DNA of 64,000 bases from Phoronis australis (lineage: Eukaryota; Phoronida; Phoronidae): contig NMRA01000384.1 in the NCBI GenBank assembly GCA_002633005.1, forward strand, positions 362,064 to 426,063, read 5' to 3'. A program made the position numbers and the translations under genes. The notes beneath the pieces are model-generated. The model was not told the origin of the DNA. It ran no database searches and saw nothing but the letters and a program-made list of their open reading frames with translations. This document shows, piece after piece, positions 40,501-44,630 of this stretch. Position 1 is the first letter of the stretch, and each line of letters begins with the position of its first letter.

Positions 40501-43500
40501 TTGCTCAATCTCCTCTACAGTGGCAGTAAATGTCACGTATTAAACTATACAGTGTATGCCCAAAATAACCGAGCATAACTCAGTTTCTCACTATTTCAGC
40601 TGGAGCACATTCTGGTTTCAGATTTCATTTGGTGACCTGGTTAAAATCTCAAATTGCCATGAAGTGGGTGCAAAAAACAACAAAAACTCCGTCTGGGTGA
40701 TCTCGGGTATACCAGCGGAAATTTCCCAAGTTCGCCGGCTTTTCAATTTTTGACTCCTGCCAACAAGGTTTGGCAATGTCAATTTCCTGAGAGATTTGCC
40801 AGGTCATATTTTGCGAGTTGATAGTTATGCTAATCATCAGGCCATGACGTGCCAAAAGTAATCGAAACAAATTCTCGCAGCCCCCAGTCATAACAACCGA
40901 GTGCAAGTGGGGTTCCTCGCTGGTTCCCTAAGTGCTTAGCCAGCACGCAGGTATCACGCAGTGGCACGCACTTTAGCATTGGTTGATGTAACCTCAGCAG
41001 TCATTGGTTAGCTTTACAACACCGTGAAAAATAGCATATTGTGAATGATTTTTAGCCTTGCTATGCAAGTGGCGTCACAGCAACTACAAACTTCGTTTCT
41101 GCAGTGATGTTTAATAGCCGCGTACTTGAAGCACATACATGTACAATAAACACATATCTGGACAATTTAATTGATGTCACGGTGTTATTCATACTGTATG
41201 AATACAAGACAGTATCGTAAACAAAAGTCATCGACAGTAGAAACATGTACTCCGAAAAGACGCAATCACAATTTCTAGGATTCTCATTTCCAGAACACAA
41301 ATTTTAAGCACCGATTTGTCTGTACAACACACCGCATTTACACTCAGTCCATCAGTCATGCCAGTTTGTTTGCCTAAAGCGCTGCATATTGAGATATCGA
41401 CTAGCCAATCAGAAACGCCGCTGTAAAAAAATTTCCCGAGGAAAATTAAGTGATACCTGCGTGCTAGCTAATAACCACCTAGCGGCACGCAGGGAACCAG
41501 TGAGGTGGAGTTCCCCATCAACGTAGCTGGAATGATGAGTCAGGAAGGTTTATTACCAAACATGACATACCTAGACAGTCTTGACAAGGAAATGAAATCG
41601 ACCACTTACTTTCGAGGTGCACTATACTCCAATGATGGATTTTGTTTGCTTTAAATTGCCGTGAAGGCAAATTTTGGGTTCTCAATGCATGAGCTTTACG
41701 TTGAAACAAAGCAGCATACCGACTTAATTTAGAGAGTGAGAGAATTTCTGGAATATGGAATACTGGTCAAATTGGAAACGAGATTCATTTTACGCGACAG
41801 TGTCTTGTCATTGGAGATGTACGCCGAAATTTTCTGCCGAATGGGACAGATGATGCCAAGGTAATTCGACTGTTTCAAAGCCATGATTTTTGTGCATTGA
41901 AAAGCCTGGCTATGAGCTGACATTTTATCATTGTAAAGTTGTAATTACTGTAAACTGTATTATGAGCCCAAGGTATACATACAATGAACAGTTCTGATTC
42001 TGATTACCTACTCAGTCCTCATAGTGTAAGAACCCTAAATATATTTATTAATTCTTGTTATTACCTTGTTCAAATCTGTTACGCGCCTCGTCCCTCTCCG
42101 CTGCCTCCACAGACAGACCATCGACGACCTCTAGTGAGCGCAAATGGAAGATGATGTACAGACGGCCATGAGGGAGATCGGACAACGGGTTGTCCACGAC
42201 ATTCAGCTGCACAAGGTCTTTGAGAGGCTTCAGTTTAGTCAACTCGTTCAGCTGGAGAGAAAATAGAGATAATTGCTATGGGATTTTAAGGCTATCCTTT
42301 CATTGGACATAGTATAGTGGCTTTGGAATAGGACAGATTTCAGCAGAACTCAGTCTGACCTTTGAAGCAGTTTACACCAGAGTAATTTAGGGATAAGATG
42401 ACCATTTTGATACTGAGCTTAAGATTTTTTTAATTATTTCACATCATTGTATAGCGTTGCTTTTGAAGCAGGCAGAACTCCAAAACTAAACAGAAATCCC
42501 TTCTAATTAGAATAATGAACAAGTCCAGACCATTTAAAATTTTAATCACAGGCTGCAGTTTAATTAAATCAAAAATTAACGTTTGGTAAGAAGGTGGACG
42601 TACAACATGTTAAAATCAAAGCACGTCTTCGCATTTTGTTATCAAATAAACACCGCATGGTACATGGTGGCTTGATGAGATTTCAGTCGGTTGCTTGAAA
42701 CAAACCAAATTTCAATGCTCACCGAAGCAAGCTGATTCTTGGCAATTCTCAGCACACGCAATGCCTTCAGCCTCTTGCCCAGCCACACAGGTATGTGTTG
42801 GATGTTGTTACCCGTCAGATTCAACACCTGGAGATTAACCAGAGACTCCAGGCCCTCAATCTTGGTGAGGAGGTTGAATGAGAGGTTAAGCTCGCGGAGC
42901 CGAGTAAGGCGGTCAAGACGATCCATCTTCTCGATCACGTTGCAGCTGAGATTAAGGCTCTCCAGTCGTCGCAGAGAATCAAGGTTCTCGATATACTGTA
43001 AAATTTAATGAAAATTATATTCAGGCTTCTTTAAAATAGAACCGTTTTCCCATGATAATAGAAAACAAACAGAATCTGTCATCTTCGGACAGGTAATTGG
43101 AGATTATGAACAGAATTACAGTCTGAGAACCAGACACCATAATACTAATATTTTTGTTTAAATCTACCAAAATTTGATAATATAATCCATCTAGTATATT
43201 GTTGGATGTATTCTGGACACACATCGATTGATCAGCATTTTGCAGCAGACACGTTCAAGTAATTGTTAATTCTTTATGAAGATTTTGAGAAACAATGAAC
43301 AATGAACAATGATAGGGATCAATAAATTATCAGAAAACAAAGCTGCAGCATGATTCAGAGGAACATATTAGGCAATTCCCAGATTTTTACTTATAGTTTT
43401 GAAATAAATTATTAAAATGGAAAAAAAATGTAAGTTTCAGTTTCCTAAAACAGATTTTTCTGATTTTTAAAACGGAAAACCAGTGTCTAAAAATAATTGC

Positions 43501-44586
43501 ATTATTGCACACTTATATCTAAAATAATATCTTTTGAATAAAAATTGACACATGCTACAGTTATTCACTGGGTAGGTTTAACACTGCCCAGACCTTAACA
43601 GCATTGTTCAACAATGACAGCATGATATAACATTGTGGGACGTTAATGTCACCGTAGAGCTCTACCTTAATTTTCTTCTCTCCTTCTTGACTGAACGACA
43701 AGTTAAGAGTTGTTATCATCTCCAGGTTGTGTTGCTTGGTAACTCGCCGAATCATGTCTTCCGTGATGTAGCGAACACCCGGTATTTTACCTGAGAAATG
43801 GAAAGTGTTCAACGTCACATTTACCACAGTTGAGTCACGTAGCTTCACTAGAAAAGTTCAAGTAGTTTTTTCTTAAAGATAAAATCGCTAATAATACCGA
43901 GTTTACCAAAAAGTTCCCAAGTCAGTGATGAAATGGATTTTGTTGTGACAGGTTTGGCTCGAGGTTGCGACAAATTTGAAAAACACAAAACAACAGGTTT
44001 GAGGTGGTGACAGATGAGTCATGAGTTCTGTATGGAAACATTCATTGGTGTCTGCAACCAGTTCAATTTCATTTGAAATTCCTCATTATGCTTAAGTTCA
44101 ACTCCTCAAGAATGCGGGCCTACCTTTTCATACAAGTATGCAAACTTAAAAATTCTCATATAGTTCGGTAAAATCTTACCAATCTCAGACAAAATAATTG
44201 CCAAATATGGTCAATTTCTTCATTTTTCAAAGTCTTTTAGCATTATTCTGAATACCAATACTACTCAAACCCCATCTGGTGCCAAGTATGGAATGAAACT
44301 TGAAATTGGTAAAGCATGCTTCCTATCATAAAAAAGAAATGTAATGTAAGTTCACGTATCCACCATGTTGTATTCAATTGGCGATATTTACTATACAAAT
44401 TTTCAGTTGATACAAAAATTAATTACAAAAATGTCAGAGAGCTAACCAAGGAATAGAGACAAGCATGAAAACAAACAAAAAGTATTTTTCCTGACGTCTC
44501 ATACCAGTATCCTGTCGTCTGACTCTAGTGCCACGTTTGGCACCCAGAGAAGCGGGTTTGGCAGGTGCATTACTTCTAGGCTTCAT
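4340..44586 (-). CDS. CNTRL: centriolin gene, 30 coding exons, 3' end not in window
   Basis: Centriolin is a large coiled-coil protein of the mother-centriole subdistal appendages and of the midbody, needed for abscission (family knowledge). The exons, read in order on this strand, give residues 1-1782 without a stop. Leucine-rich repeats lie at about 70-190 with a cap at 195-225. The hallmark block YELEQELAFYKID lies at about 305-317, then YIGKARYK near 350. Long heptad-rich stretches follow, then a proline/glycine-rich exon (1176-1386), the motif VPEHHDL, and further coiled coils. Order and spacing match vertebrate centriolin, which is about 2,300 residues, so roughly 500 C-terminal residues are missing. 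I found no convincing exon between 1 and 4339. All junction phases agree. Two duplicated blocks (exons 26-28 and exon 18) are listed separately and are left out of the residue count. Identification is from remembered family sequence, not a search. Confidence 0.9.
5166..5328 (+). repeat. left terminal inverted repeat
   Basis: It pairs with 6332-6490. It contains the stretches AGGCGAAGGCAACC at the tip and CCGGAAGTGACGTTTTAGGA near the inner end. GGAAGTGACG resembles an ETS plus CRE half-site, so it may hold promoter elements for the THAP frame that starts about 107 bp inside. Confidence 0.85.
5435..5604 (+). pseudogene. THAP zinc-finger domain of the transposon, frameshifted, truncated by gap
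   Basis: The ATG at 5435 opens MPHCCCVPGCTYR, the first zinc ligands of the THAP C2CH module. A one-base shift near 5470-5480 moves the rest into another frame: RRFPMDDTLRRTWLVRVKN then YRVCGKHF, with the FP box, invariant Trp and final C-x2-H-F. THAP domains bind DNA and, in transposases, recognise the element's ends. The N gap removes everything after the domain. The frameshift marks a dead copy unless it is a sequencing error. Confidence 0.8.
5935..6160 (-). pseudogene. minus-strand frame resembling P2X7 C-terminal (ballast) domain proteins, partial
   Basis: Reading inward from the right TIR, an ATG at 6160 gives MAGVGDPYHSIV. After an apparent one-base shift it continues SDGDLVHSSGDEEFFHGHSV, GGYMFEPEYNEAE and DTSWCKC before the gap. 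GY-FEPEY followed by W-C-x-C is the pattern I associate with invertebrate proteins related to the cytosolic zinc-binding ballast domain of P2X7. That domain's cysteines would lie in the gap. The frame is convergent with the THAP frame. The family assignment is an inference from a short fragment. Confidence 0.45.
6332..6490 (-). repeat. right terminal inverted repeat
   Basis: Reverse complement of the left repeat with a few substitutions and a 3-nt indel near 6400. It ends at TTAA 6487-6490. Confidence 0.85.
6491..8438. other. rest of CNTRL intron 29
   Basis: No exon seen. It holds a 22-bp direct repeat (TAATTACAGCAACTAGCCG) at about 7972-8013 and A+T-rich sequence. The short ORFs show no coding character. 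Confidence 0.5.
8439..8565 (-). CDS. CNTRL: CNTRL exon 29, coiled coil (residues 1685-1727)
   Basis: The acceptor is gtttcttgtag (phase 2) and the donor GTAAAA; it exits phase 0. LDEVESRYSALREEEGVLRE continues to RLEKYEEQ as regular Glu-rich heptads. Confidence 0.85.
10015..10079 (-). CDS. CNTRL: CNTRL exon 28, copy B
   Basis: It has the same 65-nt structure as copy A, ending SSQ plus a split codon where copy A has SSH. It joins exon 29 at phase 2 to give SSQRLDEVESRY. Either this copy or copy A is the single true exon if the block is an assembly duplicate. Confidence 0.72.
10255..10349. mobile_element. fold-back MITE, family 1
   Basis: A 95-bp near-perfect palindrome with outer arms ATAGATCACAGACATTT and AATGTTTGTGATCTATT. 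The centre is GCCACCTATTGGCCACATAG followed by GTGGC. Related copies lie at 13114-13208 (in the duplicated block), 33802-33901 and, as a half copy, 50485-50540. No coding capacity. Confidence 0.75.
10557..10763 (-). CDS. CNTRL: CNTRL exon 27, copy B (in duplicated block)
   Basis: It encodes the same 69 residues as copy A at 13418-13624, with only silent differences. The flanking introns are also near-identical, showing that the duplication is recent or allelic. Confidence 0.65.
11741..11806. repeat. 33-bp tandem repeat, 2 units, spanning the exon 26B donor
   Basis: The unit starts CGACCTCAACTGACCGCTCC. On the minus strand each unit contains AGTGAGTGATGT, so the 5' splice site of exon 26 is itself repeated. 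The first unit read gives the exon junction CAA|GTGAGT. Confidence 0.9.
11806..12010 (-). CDS. CNTRL: CNTRL exon 26, copy B (in duplicated block)
   Basis: Same phase and splice sites as copy A at 14688-14892. Read after exon 28 copy A it stays in frame, because exons 26-28 together are 477 nt. It is counted once in the residue total, because the duplication may be an assembly artefact. Confidence 0.65.
12874..12938 (-). CDS. CNTRL: CNTRL exon 28, copy A
   Basis: A 65-nt exon with acceptor ttacttttag and donor GTATGT; entry is phase 0, exit phase 2. It encodes IIIAKDAEFRTIDAKLKKSS then H plus a split codon. IIIAKDAEF matches the vertebrate IVAAKDSDF that follows KEINK. It is too short for the ORF list. 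Confidence 0.78.
13114..13208. mobile_element. fold-back MITE, family 1, copy in duplicated block
   Basis: Matches the element at 10255-10349 because it lies in the duplicated block. Confidence 0.75.
13418..13624 (-). CDS. CNTRL: CNTRL exon 27, copy A
   Basis: The exon is 69 codons, phase 0 to 0, with acceptor ttttccaattag and donor GTACGA. AQDTVQKYDDAQQKYSATVQ continues to VKEINK. Its translation is identical to that of copy B at 10557-10763, and the KEINK end matches vertebrate centriolin. Confidence 0.85.
14590..14688. repeat. 33-bp tandem repeat, 3 units, spanning the exon 26A donor
   Basis: Same unit as at 11741-11806 but with three copies (14590-14622, 14623-14655, 14656-14688). The copy-number difference between otherwise near-identical blocks is what an allelic VNTR would show. 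Confidence 0.9.
14688..14892 (-). CDS. CNTRL: CNTRL exon 26, copy A
   Basis: It enters phase 2 after a pyrimidine-poor acceptor (caaatttaaag) and exits phase 0 at GTGAGT. It has an acidic start (DYDDDEEISEDRRQ) and then LEETIAKRRAELRAADELLH, matching the vertebrate IEKTLLKRRSELREADRLL motif. Copy B at 11806-12010 differs at two residues (ICC/IHC; RKH/RKQ). The donor lies inside a 33-bp tandem repeat. Confidence 0.85.
15007..16410. other. CNTRL intron 25, right part
   Basis: A+T-rich intron. No coding or repeat structure that I can support. Confidence 0.5.
16411..16598 (-). CDS. CNTRL: CNTRL exon 25, coiled coil (residues 1464-1526)
   Basis: The acceptor is cattttgttcag and the donor GTGAGA; entry is phase 0, exit phase 2. 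SRRRELEGLDLAIEQQKVNL continues into a very basic tail (ERQEERRRRK). The exit phase matches exon 26. Confidence 0.83.
16772..16860 (-). repeat. possible tRNA-derived SINE remnant
   Basis: On the minus strand TAGCTCGTCAGTAGAGC resembles a tRNA A box/D arm, and AGTTCAAATTC 50 nt later resembles a B box. Anticodon and acceptor stems do not pair, so this is not a functional tRNA. Confidence 0.35.
17530..18700 (+). mobile_element. non-LTR retrotransposon fragment with RNase H domain
   Basis: After the N gap (17622-17998) a plus-strand frame reads SVYIPGHCGISFNVKADELAG, the C-terminal RNase H signature (PGHxGIxxNxxADxLA) with its His and last Asp kept. Further on, after frame breaks, LTDHSNLARRRHITGHMGSP and CPECGNDVEIPKHLVEWHC give the CCHC-like tail of I/R1/Jockey-type LINEs. 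Before the gap, LVTQRLKTVQSWV is open. Frame changes and stops show decay. It lies antisense in the CNTRL exon 24-25 intron. Confidence 0.75.
19095..19265 (+). promoter_or_regulatory. promoter-like cluster inside a CNTRL intron
   Basis: A CCATTGG box (about 19099), a TATA-like GTATTTAAACG (about 19160) and a strong splice donor (GTAAGTATAC, about 19258) occur in promoter order. An AATAAA follows near 19801. This may be a solo LTR or the leader of a retroelement; no LTR ends were established. Confidence 0.25.
19915..20043 (-). CDS. CNTRL: CNTRL exon 24, coiled coil (residues 1421-1463)
   Basis: The acceptor is gattttctcag and the donor GTAGTT; 43 codons, phase 0 to 0. The peptide EDYVNKLQKKVQKLKERLTQ continues to KQLTSELE. 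The downstream intron of 3.3 kb carries a LINE fragment on the other strand. Confidence 0.83.
20320..20421 (-). CDS. CNTRL: CNTRL exon 23 with VPEHHDL motif (residues 1387-1420)
   Basis: The acceptor is tctcttctatag and the donor GTACTT; 34 codons, phase 0 to 0. It ends VCSVPEHHDL, matching the vertebrate CNVPEHHNL motif that follows the Pro-rich region. It is missed by ORF finding because it has no long open context. Confidence 0.83.
20960..21592 (-). CDS. CNTRL: CNTRL exon 22, large Pro/Gly/Thr-rich exon (residues 1176-1386)
   Basis: This is the longest exon (211 codons, phase 0 to 0), with acceptor tactcttcttcag and donor GTATAT. The start PGFTHPSDSGQPYHPQQSSQ leads into a low-complexity chain. 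An internal repeat of about 28 residues carries LTPGQLYVP twice. Vertebrate centriolin has a Pro-rich, coil-free region at the same place, just before the VPEHH motif. Composition is conserved rather than sequence. Confidence 0.85.
21785..21930 (+). repeat. decayed copy of the intronic repeat seen at 28.4-29.0 kb
   Basis: AATTTTGCAAAGATCGTGCA followed by AAACGTTTGGGAGATGGTGCA resembles AATTTAGTAAAGATCCTGCA and AACGGTTTGGGAGATACGGC at 28508-28555. It lies in the intron between CNTRL exons 21 and 22. Confidence 0.55.
22245..22429 (-). CDS. CNTRL: CNTRL exon 21 (residues 1114-1175)
   Basis: The acceptor is taatgctttcag (phase 1, Gly) and the donor GTAAAT; it exits phase 0. GDGYEDQVDALTQEVDGLRR is followed by a His/Pro-rich linker (HPGQRMVSWHHPEK). 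It ends one coiled coil and leads into the proline-rich exon. Confidence 0.82.
23033..23140 (-). CDS. CNTRL: CNTRL exon 20, coiled coil (residues 1078-1114)
   Basis: The acceptor is gcaatatttacag (phase 1) and the donor GTAATA; it exits phase 1. The peptide SQQAEIDQLNDLLEAQKAEI continues to LNHLIDKISKAPA. It corresponds to the TEIARLQNVLDL region of vertebrate centriolin. Confidence 0.8.
23681..23810 (-). CDS. CNTRL: CNTRL exon 19, coiled coil (residues 1035-1078)
   Basis: The acceptor is gaatatttccag. The peptide PDPRLERMASDLQRAEDEIE continues to RHLEDTMRKSDRS and matches the vertebrate RAEAEIELLQ stretch. Two donors give the required phase 1: GTCATG after 23681 (weak, preceded by CAG) or GTGTGT after 23669 (four residues longer). 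Confidence 0.75.
24103..24857. repeat. 0.75-kb direct duplication, copy B
   Basis: About 755 bp nearly identical to 24859-25614, carrying CNTRL exon 18 copy B. It ends at the single n at 24858. Confidence 0.95.
24388..24699 (-). CDS. CNTRL: CNTRL exon 18, copy B (probable duplicate)
   Basis: Same length, splice sites and phase as copy A at 25144-25455, with a few amino-acid differences. It lies in the left half of a 0.75-kb direct duplication whose junction is a single n at 24858. It is most simply a second allele left by contig-end overlap. If real, it would add 104 in-frame residues. Confidence 0.6.
24859..25614. repeat. 0.75-kb direct duplication, copy A
   Basis: It starts just after the n at 24858. 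Similarity ends at CTCCTCAT (25614), after which unique intron begins. It carries CNTRL exon 18 copy A. Confidence 0.95.
25144..25455 (-). CDS. CNTRL: CNTRL exon 18, copy A (residues 931-1034)
   Basis: The acceptor is ttttcatttccag and the donor GTAAGA; 104 codons, phase 0 to 0. It starts with a short helix (LKDAQDYIARLENALRQQE) and then has a Gly/Arg/Ser/Gln-rich disordered stretch (VRVGKGPYGGPHQN...). A near-identical copy B lies at 24388-24699. The copies differ at a few residues (DDRS/NDRS; GNQDHS/GGEDPS). Confidence 0.85.
25615..26927. other. CNTRL intron between exon 18 and the candidate microexon
   Basis: A+T-rich intron without supported features. Confidence 0.5.
26928..26963 (-). 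CDS. CNTRL: CNTRL candidate 36-nt microexon between exons 17 and 18
   Basis: A strong acceptor (catcctttttcag) and a consensus donor (GTAAGT) bracket exactly 12 codons, QTDEFHSESVPP, phase 0 to 0. Flanking exons 17 and 18 also meet at phase 0, so inclusion or skipping keeps frame. It is not in the main residue count. It could be a cryptic coincidence. Confidence 0.5.
27469..27696 (-). CDS. CNTRL: CNTRL exon 17 (residues 855-930)
   Basis: The acceptor is ttttactctgaag (an alternative AG six bases further keeps frame) and the donor GTATGA; 76 codons, phase 0 to 0. It has a disordered first half (NQFLQPTPRGDVSSLDHQDS) and then a helix, YDQLHAELANIQQQMRLADE. Confidence 0.82.
28395..29030 (+). 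repeat. tandem/interspersed repeat unit (about 445 bp period) with CTCF-like cores
   Basis: AAATTGCCACTAGAGGCATA at 28425 recurs as AAATTGCCACTAGGGGGCAC about 445 bp later. Each is followed by AAAGTCGTCATC, by (A)AATTT-GTAAAG-TCCTGC-AACGGTTT and by GCCACTAG. A related copy is at 21.8 kb. It lies in the intron between CNTRL exons 16 and 17. Confidence 0.7.
28876..28890 (+). promoter_or_regulatory. CTCF-like motif in repeat
   Basis: CCACTAGGGGGCACA fits the 15-bp CTCF core CCASYAGRGGGCRSY at nearly every position. Weaker relatives are at 28570-28584 (CCACTAGGAGGCGCC), 28430-28444 and 28118-28132 (CCAGTAGAGGGCATA). Binding is not shown. Confidence 0.4.
29316..29474 (-). CDS. CNTRL: CNTRL exon 16, coiled coil (residues 802-854)
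   Basis: The acceptor is cttcattttag and the donor GTTAGA; 53 codons, phase 0 to 0. The peptide AQKDADKLREQLRKTEGELK continues to MRQALRHAGPPK. It is a charged heptad repeat throughout and has no long ATG-started ORF of its own. Confidence 0.82.
29825..29953 (-). CDS. CNTRL: CNTRL exon 15 (residues 759-801)
   Basis: The acceptor is atggttttgcag and the donor GTGAAT; 43 codons, phase 0 to 0. A short Pro-rich start (ARPNPPHQGDQ) is followed by helix VGAVVADLEGHLLNKLGRQR and EAAARAKEREKQ. Confidence 0.85.
30660..30855. repeat. imperfect tandem repeat next to the exon 14 donor
   Basis: The theme GGGCCCAGAGATCCCCACT recurs at about 30692, 30720, 30759 and 30798, with 28-39 bp spacing, and is interrupted by 'nnn' (30709-30711). 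The repeat probably caused the assembly gap. It explains the short ORF here. Confidence 0.75.
30869..30994 (-). CDS. CNTRL: CNTRL exon 14 (residues 717-758)
   Basis: The acceptor is accaattccag and the donor GTAAGT, phase 0 to 0. RANDQLRQQLAERDRDRAEE is followed by VSPEELEYRFQQLLDHLDSGE. It aligns with the vertebrate LLKQQL...VRPEEVAARVDEL segment. The downstream intron starts with an imperfect tandem repeat. Confidence 0.87.
31558..31632 (-). CDS. CNTRL: CNTRL exon 13, short coiled-coil exon (residues 692-716)
   Basis: The exon is 75 nt, phase 0 to 0, with acceptor cccgttatcag and donor GTGAGA. It encodes ADRREIGAKGNQRNAQLSEK plus LNEVQ. It is too short for simple ORF detection and is supported by both splice sites and by phase. 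Confidence 0.75.
32915..33073 (-). CDS. CNTRL: CNTRL exon 12, coiled coil (residues 639-691)
   Basis: The exon is 53 codons, phase 0 to 0, with acceptor atttttctag and donor GTGAGG. The peptide begins KMQELEQTLGDQRQLNETLQ and continues as a Glu/Leu/Arg-rich heptad stretch ending RKMAA. Confidence 0.85.
33802..33901. mobile_element. fold-back MITE, family 1, divergent copy
   Basis: The left arm AAGCCTGGTCTGCACC pairs imperfectly with GTGCAGATCAGACTTT. The right end AAATGTCTGTGATCTG matches the family ends. The centre has GGCCAACAGGGGGTGTG, which resembles a CTCF core. Confidence 0.65.
34061..34281 (-). CDS. CNTRL: CNTRL exon 11, coiled coil (residues 565-638)
   Basis: The acceptor is tttgcag (phase 1) and the donor GTATGG; it exits phase 0. 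GQAAVNDEVRQELESVVRGL then QDYLAGQGRKAEQQ match the vertebrate GQIAANE...GLQEYLG stretch. It ends in DTEAGELVNLRK. Confidence 0.9.
35843..35996 (-). CDS. CNTRL: CNTRL exon 10, coiled coil (residues 514-565)
   Basis: The acceptor is tttctgtgcacag and the donor GTATGG; it exits phase 1. The peptide PKVKAEMVDEEQQLSARSQL continues to IKDLERQLTEG. The IKDLExQLTEG end corresponds to the same motif in vertebrate centriolin. Confidence 0.87.
36622..36705 (+). repeat. possible tRNA-derived SINE head
   Basis: TGGCTCAGCGGCAGAAC looks like a tRNA A box/D arm, and GTGGGTTCTTGATTCCACCC like a T arm with a B box containing one extra base. The anticodon stem pairs poorly, so a functional tRNA is unlikely. 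Confidence 0.35.
36836..36973 (-). CDS. CNTRL: CNTRL exon 9, coiled coil (residues 468-513)
   Basis: The acceptor is tttcacatag. The peptide starts VNELREEAEKIEDEMKRTRS. Two overlapping donors give in-frame ends: GTATGT after 36839 or GTAAGT after 36836, differing by one Tyr codon. The stronger GTAAGT is used here. Confidence 0.78.
37479..37645 (-). CDS. CNTRL: CNTRL exon 8, coiled coil (residues 412-467)
   Basis: The acceptor is cttgtttacag and the donor GTGAGT; entry is phase 1, exit phase 0. The peptide AEDKLEKLQQELDKREQQMA continues through a proline-containing hinge (ALPRQQLPEPLKE) and back into helix. Confidence 0.85.
37909..38042. repeat. 37-bp tandem repeat, 3 full units plus partial ends
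   Basis: The unit starts GTCAATACAAACCTGTCCGT and ends in ATTAGGTCA; units begin at 37923, 37960 and 37997. It lies in the CNTRL exon 7-8 intron. Confidence 0.9.
38043..39091. other. remainder of CNTRL intron 7
   Basis: It holds two G-rich segments sharing GGGGTGGGCGGTA (about 38403 and 38459) and a CA/CGCA microsatellite at 38688-38717. No exon found. Confidence 0.55.
39092..39332 (-). CDS. CNTRL: CNTRL exon 7 (residues 332-412)
   Basis: The exon has no internal start at its 5' edge, so it is easily missed. The acceptor is ctttactgtag and the donor GTAAGC; entry is phase 0, exit phase 1. The peptide contains SPYIGKARYKHNKFAFET, matching the centriolin YIGKxRYK motif. An Arg/Ser linker follows, then the start of a helix (DAQLSDKQKEIDL). 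Confidence 0.88.
39850..39981 (-). CDS. CNTRL: CNTRL exon 6 with the YELEQELAFYKID block (residues 288-331)
   Basis: The exon is 44 codons, phase 0 to 0, with acceptor aatgtttcag and donor GTTTGT. LKRKTAELTKACEKHYELEQ is followed by ELAFYKID. This block is nearly invariant between this sequence and the vertebrate protein as I remember it, and it is the strongest single identifier of the gene. Confidence 0.93.
40321..40514 (-). CDS. CNTRL: CNTRL exon 5, first coiled coil (residues 223-287)
   Basis: The acceptor is actgccactgtag (phase 1, completing a Glu codon) and the donor GTGAGA; it exits phase 0. The peptide EEIEQLERLLEEAEKRYAEL continues as heptads ending at LETKNDL. It is highly charged, without proline, and has leucine in a/d positions. 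Confidence 0.88.
40901..41520. mobile_element. non-autonomous DNA element with imperfect TIRs
   Basis: Left arm 40901-40957 (CTGGTTCCCTAAGTGC, CAGCACGCAGGTATCAC) is the inverse of right arm 41450-41520 (GTGATACCTGCGTGCTAGC, GCAGGGAACCAGTGAGG). The arms pair over 50-60 bp with gaps. The core of about 500 bp has no coding capacity. Target-site duplications were not established. It lies in the CNTRL exon 4-5 intron. Confidence 0.6.
42065..42251 (-). CDS. CNTRL: CNTRL exon 4, last LRR and LRR cap (residues 161-223)
   Basis: The acceptor is ttctctccag and the donor GTAATA; it exits phase 1. The peptide starts LNELTKLKPLKDLVQLNVVDNP. It then has the cap signature with IIFHLRSLEVVDG, which closes the repeat solenoid, and runs into the first helix (EARNRFEQ). 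Confidence 0.92.
42723..42995 (-). CDS. CNTRL: CNTRL exon 3, leucine-rich repeats (residues 70-160)
   Basis: The exon is 91 codons, phase 0 to 0, with acceptor ttttacag and donor GTGAGC. It starts YIENLDSLRRLESLNLS. At least four consecutive LxxLxLxxN repeats are visible (LESLNLSCN, LRELNLSFN, LQVLNLTGN, LRVLRIAKN), with HIPVWLGKRLKALRVL in the third to fourth repeat. These repeats form the conserved protein-binding head of centriolin. Confidence 0.93.
43666..43790 (-). CDS. CNTRL: CNTRL exon 2 (residues 28-69)
   Basis: The acceptor is ttccatttctcag and the donor GTAGAG; entry is phase 1 and exit phase 0. The peptide begins GKIPGVRYITEDMIRRVTK and runs into LNLSFSQEGEKKIK. This matches the segment just before the first leucine-rich repeat in vertebrate centriolin. 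Confidence 0.85.
44505..44586 (-). CDS. CNTRL: CNTRL exon 1 (first coding exon, residues 1-28)
   Basis: The ATG at 44586-44584 sits in a strong context (TCACCATGA). The peptide starts MKPRSNAPAKPASLGAK and is basic and disordered. The exon ends phase 1 before GTATGA. Upstream there is a good 3' splice site (ttttgtttcag) with the exon beginning at 44630, so 44 nt of 5' UTR share this exon and at least one non-coding exon lies further upstream. A five-codon upstream ORF (ATG at 44629, stop TAA) precedes the start. Confidence 0.8.
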
Positions 44587-44630
44587 GGTGACTGTTTTTG
44601 AAACACCAGAACAGTTATAATCTGGTCATG

